Shown here: positions 44,702 to 52,748 of the stretch, in pieces
Layout: each line of letters starts with the position of its first letter
Numbering within the stretch: the stretch's first letter is position 1
Program-made: the position numbers and the translations under genes
The notes under the pieces: model-generated
Database searches by the model: none
What the model was told of the DNA's origin: nothing
Seen by the model: only the letters and a program-made list of their open reading frames with translations
Source of the DNA: Commensalibacter oyaizuii
GTDB lineage: Bacteria > Pseudomonadota > Alphaproteobacteria > Acetobacterales > Acetobacteraceae
Assembly: GCF_029953265.1 (NCBI RefSeq)
Contig: NZ_JASBAO010000001.1
Location: 1,812,001 to 1,876,000, forward strand
Length of the DNA: 64,000 bases
Reading direction: 5' to 3'

Positions 44702-45970
44702 ATGTCCAATATAATTAATAAAATCTTCGTTTCACCAAAATTAATGTTGGGTTACTTTGGTGTGATGATTTTTATGGCTGGTGAAGGTTTAGAGTTAAAC
44801 TGGTTGCCAGAATATTTACAGCATAATGGTATGACTGAGCAACAAACAGGATTAATCTATACTGTGTATGGATTAATGGTTGCGATTTCATCCTGGTTTT
44901 CTGGTGTCTTGGCCGAAATTTACGGTGTAAGACGCGTTATGTTTATCGGGTTGATTTTATTTTATATTGGTTCATTCTTCTTTTTAGTCTTTGGAATGCC
45001 CAGTCATAATTTGTATTGGATTATTCCGACATATGCAATTCGGGGATTGGCTTATCCTTTATTTGCTTATGGTTTTTTGGTTTGGGTTGCCTATGAAGCA
45101 CCTGCTGAAAAATTAGGGTCAGCAGTTGGGATTTTTTGGTTTATGTATTCTGGTGGGGTTGCAGTTATTGGAACTAAATATTCTGATATTATGTTAAATT
45201 ACTATCATATTGAGCATATTCATGTCTTGTGGACTGCTTTGATTTTTGTAACTTTGGGTGCTGTGATCGCCCTTGCTTTAAGTAAGGATGGTGCAAATAG
45301 TAGCACAAAATCAGAAAAAGCATCTTTCTCTTATTTGTTAAATGGCCTAACAATCTTAGTCAAAAAACCAAAAGTAACCATGGGTGGTATTGTTCGTATG
45401 ATTAATACCAGTGCCGCGTATGGATTCCCTGTATTTATCCCAGCCCTTTTAATTGCAAAACACTATGACAGCAGCGTTTGGCTTTCTGTTGTTTTTTGGT
45501 TATGGATGGTCAACGTTGCGTTTAATCTAATTTGGGGTGTTATTGGTGATAAATTAGGCTGGCGTAACGTTGTGATGTGGTTTGGTTGTGTTGGCTGTGC
45601 GATTACAACATTTTTGTTTTACTATGCAATCGAAATGCAAGCTTCTGTTTTAACACTTACATTAATTGCCAGTGTCTATGGCTGTTTTCTTGCAGCATTT
45701 GTCCCATTGTCTGCTATTATGCCAATGTTGGCCCCCAAAGACAAAGGGGCAGCGATGTCTATTCTTAACTTTGGTGCTGGGATGAGTTACTTTTTTGGTT
45801 ATTTCATTGTGACTTTATTCATTTCGTCAGTTGGCAGCGCTGGTGTAATTTATATTTATACAGGACTATATTTAATCGCTGCATTCTTAATGATCTTTGT
45901 GAATGTTAAACAACAGCAAAATGACAGTATCGAACATGAAGTCGAAATGGCTGTTAAAGAAGCTCTATAA
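44702..45970 (+). CDS. MFS transporter, polyol permease family (tetritol cluster)
   Basis: ATG 44702 with AAGGGA upstream is chosen; an earlier in-frame ATG would start within the terminator. The 422-residue 12-helix protein is a paralogue of the permease at 26767-28044: shared MIFMAGEGLELNWLPEYLQ helix 1, SWFSGVLAEIYGVRRVMF, IRGLAYPLFAYGFLVWV and LSAIMPMLAPKDKGAAMSILNFGAG. It likely imports the polyol oxidised by the neighbours. Confidence 0.85.
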   Translation: MSNIINKIFVSPKLMLGYFGVMIFMAGEGLELNWLPEYLQHNGMTEQQTGLIYTVYGLMVAISSWFSGVLAEIYGVRRVMFIGLILFYIGSFFFLVFGMPSHNLYWIIPTYAIRGLAYPLFAYGFLVWVAYEAPAEKLGSAVGIFWFMYSGGVAVIGTKYSDIMLNYYHIEHIHVLWTALIFVTLGAVIALALSKDGANSSTKSEKASFSYLLNGLTILVKKPKVTMGGIVRMINTSAAYGFPVFIPALLIAKHYDSSVWLSVVFWLWMVNVAFNLIWGVIGDKLGWRNVVMWFGCVGCAITTFLFYYAIEMQASVLTLTLIASVYGCFLAAFVPLSAIMPMLAPKDKGAAMSILNFGAGMSYFFGYFIVTLFISSVGSAGVIYIYTGLYLIAAFLMIFVNVKQQQNDSIEHEVEMAVKEAL

Positions 45971-46004
45971 ATCATTATCGTAAAAGAAGTTAGGAGACAT
46001 AGCA

Positions 46005-46760
46005 ATGTCACAAAAACAAATGTTTAATTTAGAAGGTAAAGTAGCCGTTATTACAGGTGGTGGTGCTGGTATCGGTAATGAAATAGCTAGAACCTATCTT
46101 GAAAAAGGGGCGAAAGTTGCATTGTTGGATCGTGCTGATACCATTGTTGATATTGCTAAGACCCTTGGCGGTGACAAAGCCATCGGGCTTCAAGTCGATG
46201 TGACCAGTAAAGACCAAGTAAATAATGCTATTAAAGCTGTTGTTGATCACTATGGTTGTATTGATATTGCAGTAAATTGTGCTGGCGTAGCTTTATTAGA
46301 TACAGCAGAAAATCTTAGCGAAGATATGTGGGATGCAACCCTTTCTATTAATTTAAAAGGCACTTTTTTGGTTTGTCAGGCCGTTGGAAATATTATGTTA
46401 AAGCAAGGCCACGGTTCAATTATTAACCTTGCATCCCAAGCTGGTGTTGTTGCGTTACCTAATCACATTGCCTATTGTGCTAGTAAAGCAGGGGTAATCG
46501 GATTAACCCAAGTTTTGGCTTTGGAATGGGGACCTTCAAATATTAACGTTAATGCAATCTCCCCAACGGTTGTGCTGACAGAGCTTGGAAAACGGGCTTG
46601 GGCTGGTAAGATTGGCGAAGAATTTAAGGCAAAAATTCCATCACGTCGCTTTGCTGAACCAGAACAAATTGCTGCAGCTGCAGTTTATTTGGCAAGTCCC
46701 GAAGCATCCATTATTAATGGGGCGAATTTAGTGATCGATGGTGGCTTTACAGTCCAATAA
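46005..46760 (+). CDS. SDR family oxidoreductase, D-threitol dehydrogenase-like
   Basis: The 251-residue classical SDR shows ITGGGAGIGNEIARTYL, NCAGVA, the catalytic Ser in NLASQAG, YCASKAG with Tyr/Lys, and NAISPTVVLTELGKRAW. The last block resembles, from memory, D-threitol dehydrogenase and related polyol SDRs; a general 2-keto-polyol reductase is also possible. Its place between the permease and dhaK supports oxidation of a tetritol to erythrulose. Confidence 0.75.
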   Translation: MSQKQMFNLEGKVAVITGGGAGIGNEIARTYLEKGAKVALLDRADTIVDIAKTLGGDKAIGLQVDVTSKDQVNNAIKAVVDHYGCIDIAVNCAGVALLDTAENLSEDMWDATLSINLKGTFLVCQAVGNIMLKQGHGSIINLASQAGVVALPNHIAYCASKAGVIGLTQVLALEWGPSNINVNAISPTVVLTELGKRAWAGKIGEEFKAKIPSRRFAEPEQIAAAAVYLASPEASIINGANLVIDGGFTVQ

Positions 46761-46799
46761 GCTAAATCGTTATTGTATTTAAACTAAGGTATATAAATT

Positions 46800-47804
46800 A
46801 TGAAATTGAACAGAATTATTAACGATCCCAATCTCGTTGTTGAAGATGCGATCGAAGGGTATGTAGCAGCCCACCCTGATTTGTTTGCCAAAACAAATCA
46901 TGAAAGGGTATTAAAATATCCTTCTATTCCTCAAAAAGGCAAAGTTGGAATTGTAACTGGTGGTGGTTCTGGTCATGAGCCTGCATTCCTTGGTTATGTA
47001 GGTAAGAATATGGTTGATGCGGTGGCTATTGGGGAGATTTTTTCCTCCCCAACAGCGGGCGCATTTTTGGATGCTATTAAAGCTGCTGATGGTGGTGCAG
47101 GTGTTGCCTGCCTTTATGGGAATTATGCTGGCGATAACATGAATGTTAAAATGGCTGTGAAAAAAGCAGCCTCCGCTGGAATTACAGTTAAAACCGTTGT
47201 TGCTAATGATGATGTTGCCTCTGCCCCCGTAACGGAAAAAGATAAACGTCGTGGGGTTGCTGGTGAAATTTTAATGTGGAAAGTTGGCGGTGCTGCTGCT
47301 GCCCAAGGGTATGACCTTGATGGTGTGATTGCTGCTGCACAAAAAGCCATTGATAATTGTCGTTCTATTGGTGTTGGATTAAGTTCTTGTATCATTCCTG
47401 CGGTAGGGCATCCAAATTTCAACATCGATAATGGGATGATGGAGGTAGGGATTGGTCACCACGGTGAACCAGGTATTAATGTCCTGCCTTTACAGTCTGC
47501 AAAAGAAATGGCTGCTACAATGTTAGAGCCCATTATGAATGAAGGCATATTCGAACCTGGGACTGAAGTTGTGGTGTTGGTTTCAGGTTTAGGGGCAACC
47601 CCTACAATGGAATTATACATATATTATGCTGAAGTTGATCGTTTGTTAAAAGAAAAAGGGGTTAAGGTTCATCGTAGTTACGTGGGAAATTATTTTACCT
47701 CGCTTGAAATGATGGGGGTAACGCTTACCATGATGAAATTAGATGATGAATTGAAAAAGCTGGTTGATGTTCCCGTTCAATCTTTAGGTTTTGTGCAAGG
47801 TTAA
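46800..47804 (+). CDS. dhaK: Dihydroxyacetone kinase subunit DhaK-like
   Basis: The 334-residue protein is the substrate-binding domain. It shows IVTGGGSGHEPAFLGYVG and NYAGDNMNVKMA, and GIGHHGEPG carrying the His that binds the ketose covalently. LVSGLGATP follows. With DhaL as a separate gene, the pair equals the two halves of ATP-dependent kinases such as the erythrulose kinases DerK/LerK. A PTS-type DhaM is not present, so ATP is the probable donor but PTS phosphorylation elsewhere is not excluded. Confidence 0.9.
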   Translation: MKLNRIINDPNLVVEDAIEGYVAAHPDLFAKTNHERVLKYPSIPQKGKVGIVTGGGSGHEPAFLGYVGKNMVDAVAIGEIFSSPTAGAFLDAIKAADGGAGVACLYGNYAGDNMNVKMAVKKAASAGITVKTVVANDDVASAPVTEKDKRRGVAGEILMWKVGGAAAAQGYDLDGVIAAAQKAIDNCRSIGVGLSSCIIPAVGHPNFNIDNGMMEVGIGHHGEPGINVLPLQSAKEMAATMLEPIMNEGIFEPGTEVVVLVSGLGATPTMELYIYYAEVDRLLKEKGVKVHRSYVGNYFTSLEMMGVTLTMMKLDDELKKLVDVPVQSLGFVQG

Positions 47805-47809
47805 TTATT

Positions 47810-48457
47810 ATGTCCGAAGTTGTTCATATCGAAAATGGTGTTGATATTGTTAATGATTTAATCCAAGTCATTGTCAGTAATCGTGATTATTTAAGTGAAA
47901 TCGATGGCGCCATCGGGGACGGTGATCATGGTATAAACATGGCGAAAGGATTCAATATTTGTAAGCAGCGGATTGAAGGAAAAACACTTTCCTTATCTGA
48001 GGCTTTAGAAGAGTTAAGTGATTCTTTGATGGAAGGCATTGGCGGATCCATGGGGCCTTTATATGGTTGTATTTTTACAGGTTGGGCAGATAGTGTTAAG
48101 GGTAAAATCCAGCTTAGTAAAGAAGACGTTAATGCGATGTTTGCGAATGGTCTTAGTGAACTGCAAGATATTAGCCCTGCTAAGAAGGGGGATAAATGTC
48201 TAGTGGATACTTTATTCCCTGCTGCGGAAAGCTTTGATCAGGCTGTAAAAGAGGGTAAAAGCTTTAAAGAATCTTTGACAATTATGAAAGATGCGGCTGC
48301 AAAAGGGCGTGATTCTACAAAAGATTTAGTTGCTAAGATTGGCCGTGCCAGTCGTTTGGGTGAGCGTTCAAAGGGCGTATTGGATGCAGGGGCAACGTCA
48401 TGTTGTTTGTTGGTAACCCAGTTTGCAGACAGTCTTTTGAAAAAATTGAATTCTTAA
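47810..48457 (+). CDS. dhaL: Dihydroxyacetone kinase subunit DhaL-like
   Basis: The 215-residue protein is the nucleotide-binding domain: IDGAIGDGDHGINMAKGF supplies the Asp residues that hold magnesium-nucleotide, GIGGSMGPLYG follows, and RASRLGERSKGVLDAGATS closes the site. It starts 5 bases after dhaK and completes the kinase. A strong terminator follows. Confidence 0.9.
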   Translation: MSEVVHIENGVDIVNDLIQVIVSNRDYLSEIDGAIGDGDHGINMAKGFNICKQRIEGKTLSLSEALEELSDSLMEGIGGSMGPLYGCIFTGWADSVKGKIQLSKEDVNAMFANGLSELQDISPAKKGDKCLVDTLFPAAESFDQAVKEGKSFKESLTIMKDAAAKGRDSTKDLVAKIGRASRLGERSKGVLDAGATSCCLLVTQFADSLLKKLNS

Positions 48458-48490
48458 AGTTATACTTATTACTTATGTAAATGATTACAG

Positions 48491-48522
48491 GGCTGTGTTT
48501 AATCAGAACACAGCCTTTTTTT
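48491..48522 (+). terminator. Rho-independent terminator after dhaL
   Basis: GGCTGTGTT (48491-48499) and AACACAGCC (48507-48515) form a perfect 9-bp stem, followed by seven T. Confidence 0.93.
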
Positions 48523-48660
48523 ATTTATATTACGGCTTGATAAAGTAATATTATAGTAATGGTCACAAGCATTATTTATACTTAATATAATTGAACAGAT
48601 TATATTATTGATTTGAAAATAAATATGATAAATCTAAATATAACCGATATTGATGCTACT

Positions 48661-48706
48661 TATAAGATTATCTATATATAGTTTTCTAAATATAGATAAT
48701 CTTATA
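48661..48706 (-). terminator. Long perfect AT hairpin after oprB
   Basis: The arms 48661-48677 and 48690-48706 are perfect 17-base complements (TATAAGATTATCTATAT and its reverse complement), with an inner TAG/CTA extension. It ends 3 bases from the oprB stop. There is no U-run. Confidence 0.55.
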
Positions 48707-48709
48707 ATA

Positions 48710-50248
48710 TTAAAAGTTGACCGTTGTTCTTAATCCCAAAATAGCTTCGTTTTGAATACGTTTATGAGATCCCTCGTTAAGAATTAGACCACCGCCAGGA
48801 TTAAATATATACTGAAAGTCTGGTTTTAATTCCAACCAAGGGGTTGCTTCGACTTGCAGGGTTAATTCTATGTGGTGTTCCGTTTTTCTGGTGCGCCAAT
48901 TTGGATTGGTGAAATATTTATAATCGCGATCATATTGCCTCGCTCGATTACCAAAACTGCCAAATCCCCAACCAAACCCTATAGAATCATGTTCTTTGTT
49001 AAATAATCCTTTATAAACCATACCTGCGTCACCTCCTAAATTGATGGGATTTCTATCCCCAGGGGAAGTCTGGATACGACCAAATACACCGACGGATTTA
49101 ATTGGATTATGACGTGAACGCCAAATCATTTGGTCTGCAATACCATAAACCGACCAGCTATGTCTGTGCATAAACATCGTTTGAGGAGTATTGGCATCTC
49201 CCAGCAGCTGTTTTTTGGCGTTAAACCGTTGATCAGGAAAACCAGCACTGTCAAAATAAGCACCAAGTTTATAAGTCCCTGGGTAGCCATTATTTTTATT
49301 ATCATCTGTGGCTGGATTTAAGTGATATTGTAATTCATTAATAACAAAGACACCTGTTGTAAAATTAAAATGCGTTCCAGATAGGTGTTTTTCTTGAGGA
49401 TCGCAAGTAAATGGGCCAGAGGGATTACAAAACGAGCTATCATTTGGATTGTCATTGGCAACTGCGAATAGGTTCGTCCAATTGTCATTGGGTTGAAAGG
49501 CAAATCGAATGCCAGGTGCGGCAAGTGGGTAATCAATACCACCACTATAGGTATCAACAGAGTTAATCATTGACCATCCAAAAGAAGAATTTAAGAACAG
49601 TGTGGCATAGTCACTAATATTAAATTCTTGATCTAGACTAAGCTTACCAATGCGAATACTGAATTTATCGTTCCAAAAACCTTGTTGATACCATAATTCC
49701 CAAAGGCGTGTTGAACGGTTGGCTTCAATGCCACTAATATTATTTAAGTCTCCCAAATTTTCACCGGTAAATTGGCGGCCTCGAATTTGTAAGGCACTGA
49801 TATTGAAAACACCATGCTTAATACCTAACAATTTTTCTGGATTCCAGTTTAAGGTTAAGGTTGTCATTCCTTCGTACCCAGCCCCTTGCTTAATGCCACC
49901 TGAGGGATTCCCCCAAACTTCATTGATATCAACAGCAGTAAAGGTAATACCATATTGCGCCAACCATGGTCTGACCCCCCACATATCGCGTAATAACATA
50001 TCATTGTCTTCAGGATGTAATCCTGTGTCTTTATCAAGGATTTTGGCAGGTGGAGCAGATTTTTTAGTGGGATTTGCCCCACTGGAATTCGAAGAAGGGG
50101 AGGCGTCTTGGCTGATTATGGCAGAGGTACGAGCATAGCTTGTATGATATATTCCAATGAGTGCGAAGGAAATAGGAATACCTATATTAAAGATTTTTTT
50201 AAAGTAAATAAAAGGTTTGTTTAAAGGATGGTGTAATTGAACAGACAT
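48710..50248 (-). CDS. oprB: OprB-family carbohydrate-selective porin
   Basis: The 512-residue outer-membrane protein has a signal peptide and a Ser/Pro/Lys linker to about residue 60. A beta-barrel with the OprB core follows: NEVWGNPSGGIKQGAGYEGMTTLTLNW, LWYQQGFWNDKFSIRIGKL and a terminal VNF (C-terminal Phe for barrel assembly). It admits sugars and polyols to the periplasm. ATG 50248 is chosen; an ATG 18 bases upstream has no ribosome-binding site. It neighbours the polyol cluster in the opposite orientation. Confidence 0.88.
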   Translation of the reverse strand: MSVQLHHPLNKPFIYFKKIFNIGIPISFALIGIYHTSYARTSAIISQDASPSSNSSGANPTKKSAPPAKILDKDTGLHPEDNDMLLRDMWGVRPWLAQYGITFTAVDINEVWGNPSGGIKQGAGYEGMTTLTLNWNPEKLLGIKHGVFNISALQIRGRQFTGENLGDLNNISGIEANRSTRLWELWYQQGFWNDKFSIRIGKLSLDQEFNISDYATLFLNSSFGWSMINSVDTYSGGIDYPLAAPGIRFAFQPNDNWTNLFAVANDNPNDSSFCNPSGPFTCDPQEKHLSGTHFNFTTGVFVINELQYHLNPATDDNKNNGYPGTYKLGAYFDSAGFPDQRFNAKKQLLGDANTPQTMFMHRHSWSVYGIADQMIWRSRHNPIKSVGVFGRIQTSPGDRNPINLGGDAGMVYKGLFNKEHDSIGFGWGFGSFGNRARQYDRDYKYFTNPNWRTRKTEHHIELTLQVEATPWLELKPDFQYIFNPGGGLILNEGSHKRIQNEAILGLRTTVNF

Positions 50249-50432
50249 AAGGGAACACCCCAACATTATAAAATGTTATTTATAATAGTTATAAAATAGT
50301 ATCGTGAGACCTTTCAAAAGGTATAAAGGCCCCTTATATTCTGTCAAATATTATTTATTCTTTATTTTTGAAAATACACTATAGTGACATTTATAATATA
50401 ATATCCATCCTATATATTAACAATAAAGATGG

Positions 50433-51491
50433 TTACATTCTTTGTAACTTATCAATTAATATTTTGCATTCATCTTCCGTACCAATAGTAATTCGTAGCC
50501 AGTCTTTTATTCTTGGTGTACTAAAATGTCGAATTAAAATATTGTTTTGTCTTAGATAGGTTGCGATTTTTTCGCTATTAATGTGTGGGTGGGAAGCAAA
50601 AACAAAATTAGCTTTTGAATTTAAAACAGTAAATCCTAATTGTGCCAATTCATGAGTTAAATAATTGCGGTTTTTAATAATTCTATCTGCACTATTAAGG
50701 GACCACTTGATGTCCTGCACAGCAGCAATGGCACCAGCTTGAGCAAGGCGATCCAAAGGATAAGAATTAAAACTGTCTTTGACGCGTCTGATCCCTTCGA
50801 TAAGATGGGGGTTGCCTACAGCGTAACCAACGCGCAATCCAGCCAAAGCGTAAAATTTTGAAAATGTACGAATAACCAGTAGATTTGGATATTGCTTTGT
50901 CAAAGGAATAACCGTTTTTCCACCAAAATCAATATAGGCCTCATCAATAATAACCACTTGTTTGGGGTGTTGGTTTAAATAGTGTTCAATATTTTGATTG
51001 TCCAGTAAAAGACCCGTTGGGGCATTTGGATTGGCTATTACAATTCCAGCGGCATCTTCTTGTTCATATGCTTGAAGATTTATATGAAAATCATTGGTTA
51101 AGGGAATGCATTTATAAGAAATATTAAATAAATTACAGTAGACGGAGTAAAAACTGTATGTAATGTCGGGAAATAAAATAGGTTTCTCATGTTTTAATAG
51201 GGCAAAAAATGCCAATCCTAAAACTTCATCTGAGCCGTTGCCAACAAAAATATGATCAGAGTCGATTTCGTGAAGATCTGCCAGTGCGTCACATAAACCT
51301 TGGGCAGTGGGGTCTGGATATAATTTTAAGGTATCTTGAACAGTTTCTTTTAAGGCTTGTAAAACTTTTGGGGATACCCCATAGGCATTTTCATTTGTAT
51401 TTAACTTGATAAGATTGGTTGCTTTGGGTTGCTCCCCAGGGACATAGGGTACAATATTGTTTACAAATGGGCTCCAATACTGATTGTGCAT
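50433..51491 (-). CDS. hisC: Histidinol-phosphate aminotransferase
   Basis: HisC converts imidazole acetol phosphate to histidinol phosphate. The 352-residue class I/II PLP enzyme shows the N-terminal LNTNENAYGVSPKV, NPNAPTG and DEAYIDF blocks. RTFSKFYALAGLRVGY carries the Schiff-base Lys, and LRITIGTEDE is C-terminal. An AGGAATT site precedes the ATG. It lies outside a his operon here; the next gene upstream is an ankyrin protein. Confidence 0.93.
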   Translation of the reverse strand: MHNQYWSPFVNNIVPYVPGEQPKATNLIKLNTNENAYGVSPKVLQALKETVQDTLKLYPDPTAQGLCDALADLHEIDSDHIFVGNGSDEVLGLAFFALLKHEKPILFPDITYSFYSVYCNLFNISYKCIPLTNDFHINLQAYEQEDAAGIVIANPNAPTGLLLDNQNIEHYLNQHPKQVVIIDEAYIDFGGKTVIPLTKQYPNLLVIRTFSKFYALAGLRVGYAVGNPHLIEGIRRVKDSFNSYPLDRLAQAGAIAAVQDIKWSLNSADRIIKNRNYLTHELAQLGFTVLNSKANFVFASHPHINSEKIATYLRQNNILIRHFSTPRIKDWLRITIGTEDECKILIDKLQRM

Positions 51492-51521
51492 TAATTTAAT
51501 TCCTAATTTTTAATAAAATTT

Positions 51522-52055
51522 TTAATCGCGTTTAAATGATGTAATTAGGTGAATATTGCCATGATGTTGCGCAAGTTGAATGGGGGTGACACCCTCACCA
51601 TCTTTATGTTCTGGGTTTGCACCTGCTGCTAATAACAAACTAATAATTTCAGTGCGACCAAACAATATGGCAAACATTAGGGGGGTACGGCCTAAGGTAT
51701 TTTGTGAATCGACCTCGGCTCCTGCTTGAATTAGCATTTTTGCAATTTGTGTATAGCCTTTAAATGCAACCCCTGTAAGGGCTGTTGCTCCAGTTTTATC
51801 CTTAATATTTGGATCTGCCCCTGCGGCCAACAAGTATTGGGTGGTGGATATATGGTTGTTATAGCTGGCGATAACAAGGGCAGTATGACCATCATGATTT
51901 TGATGGTTAATATCCATACCTGCTTTAATAAATTCTTGCAGTAATTCGGTTTCTCCAGTGCGTGCAGCACTAAAATAAAAAGCTTCGATTTGCTCGGGAG
52001 TAAAAGTTTGTTGAGGGGTGGGTGAAGTCGTTTTATCGTTAGGGGGAAGAGACAT
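51522..52055 (-). CDS. Ankyrin repeat protein
   Basis: ATG 52055 with GAGGT seven bases upstream is chosen over a longer start. The 177-residue protein has a short N-terminal tail and four ankyrin repeats (about 25-170), with HDGHTALVIASYNN, GATALTGVAFKG, LGRTPLMFAILFGR and GVTPIQLAQHHGN as repeat cores. No signal peptide is obvious, so it is probably cytoplasmic. Its partner is unknown. Confidence 0.88.
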   Translation of the reverse strand: MSLPPNDKTTSPTPQQTFTPEQIEAFYFSAARTGETELLQEFIKAGMDINHQNHDGHTALVIASYNNHISTTQYLLAAGADPNIKDKTGATALTGVAFKGYTQIAKMLIQAGAEVDSQNTLGRTPLMFAILFGRTEIISLLLAAGANPEHKDGEGVTPIQLAQHHGNIHLITSFKRD

Positions 52056-52748
52056 GGTCGTTACCTCGAACAATGAAGCTGAAAAGTAGCTGCATTGTAT
52101 CGGGATCATGGAAGAAAGAAAAGTGATCTTGTAGAATTTTATAAAGACCTTTTGCCTTTATCATGTTTTAAGCTCTTTTAGATTTATTTTGATTAATTTT
52201 TATTATTTATTGCATAATATTTCTTAACAGCGGATCAGGAAGTCAATTTGATTTTTTTTTAATATATGATACTCTTCGTATTAATTCATTAATGGTACAG
52301 CTTTTAAGTGAAGATGTGATTTATTATAGCAATTTGTAAAGAAAATAGGTATATATTAAAAGTAAGTTATGTATATTTACTTTTCGATATGGGTGAACAT
52401 ATTTGTGTAAAAAATAAAGAAAAAGAAGATTGATTGCACAGTATAAATGGTGTGGTGTCTGATGCTGACGGATTACTAGGCCTATATCATTAAGCGTTTT
52501 GAAAGAGTATCTAATTCTTTATGTATTTTGTTTATTGTTATTCTCAGTTCGAAATATTAACAATTTTGACGCTTATATCAAAAGAGTCTTTATAAGGAGT
52601 GAAGTTATAATCAACACGTCTTATATATAAAGTGTTTCGTATTTTATCAGTTATTAATGATTTTTGTTTTCTTTTTTTTTATGGGTATTACAATCATATA
52701 CCAATATCCTATTTTTATTAGGATAAATGACTTTTTTTGGAGATTTGA
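52056..52748. other. Long divergent intergenic region before tkt
   Basis: About 690 bases of AT-rich DNA lie between the ankyrin gene and transketolase. I see no supported gene or RNA family. It must hold the leftward ankyrin promoter and the tkt promoter; a GGAGATTTGA ribosome-binding site immediately precedes ATG 52749. The length suggests regulation, but no repeat or strong hairpin is clear. Confidence 0.5.

Noticed and set aside
49719-50138. 139-residue plus-strand frame inside oprB
   Set aside because: It is antisense to a well-supported porin and has no independent support.
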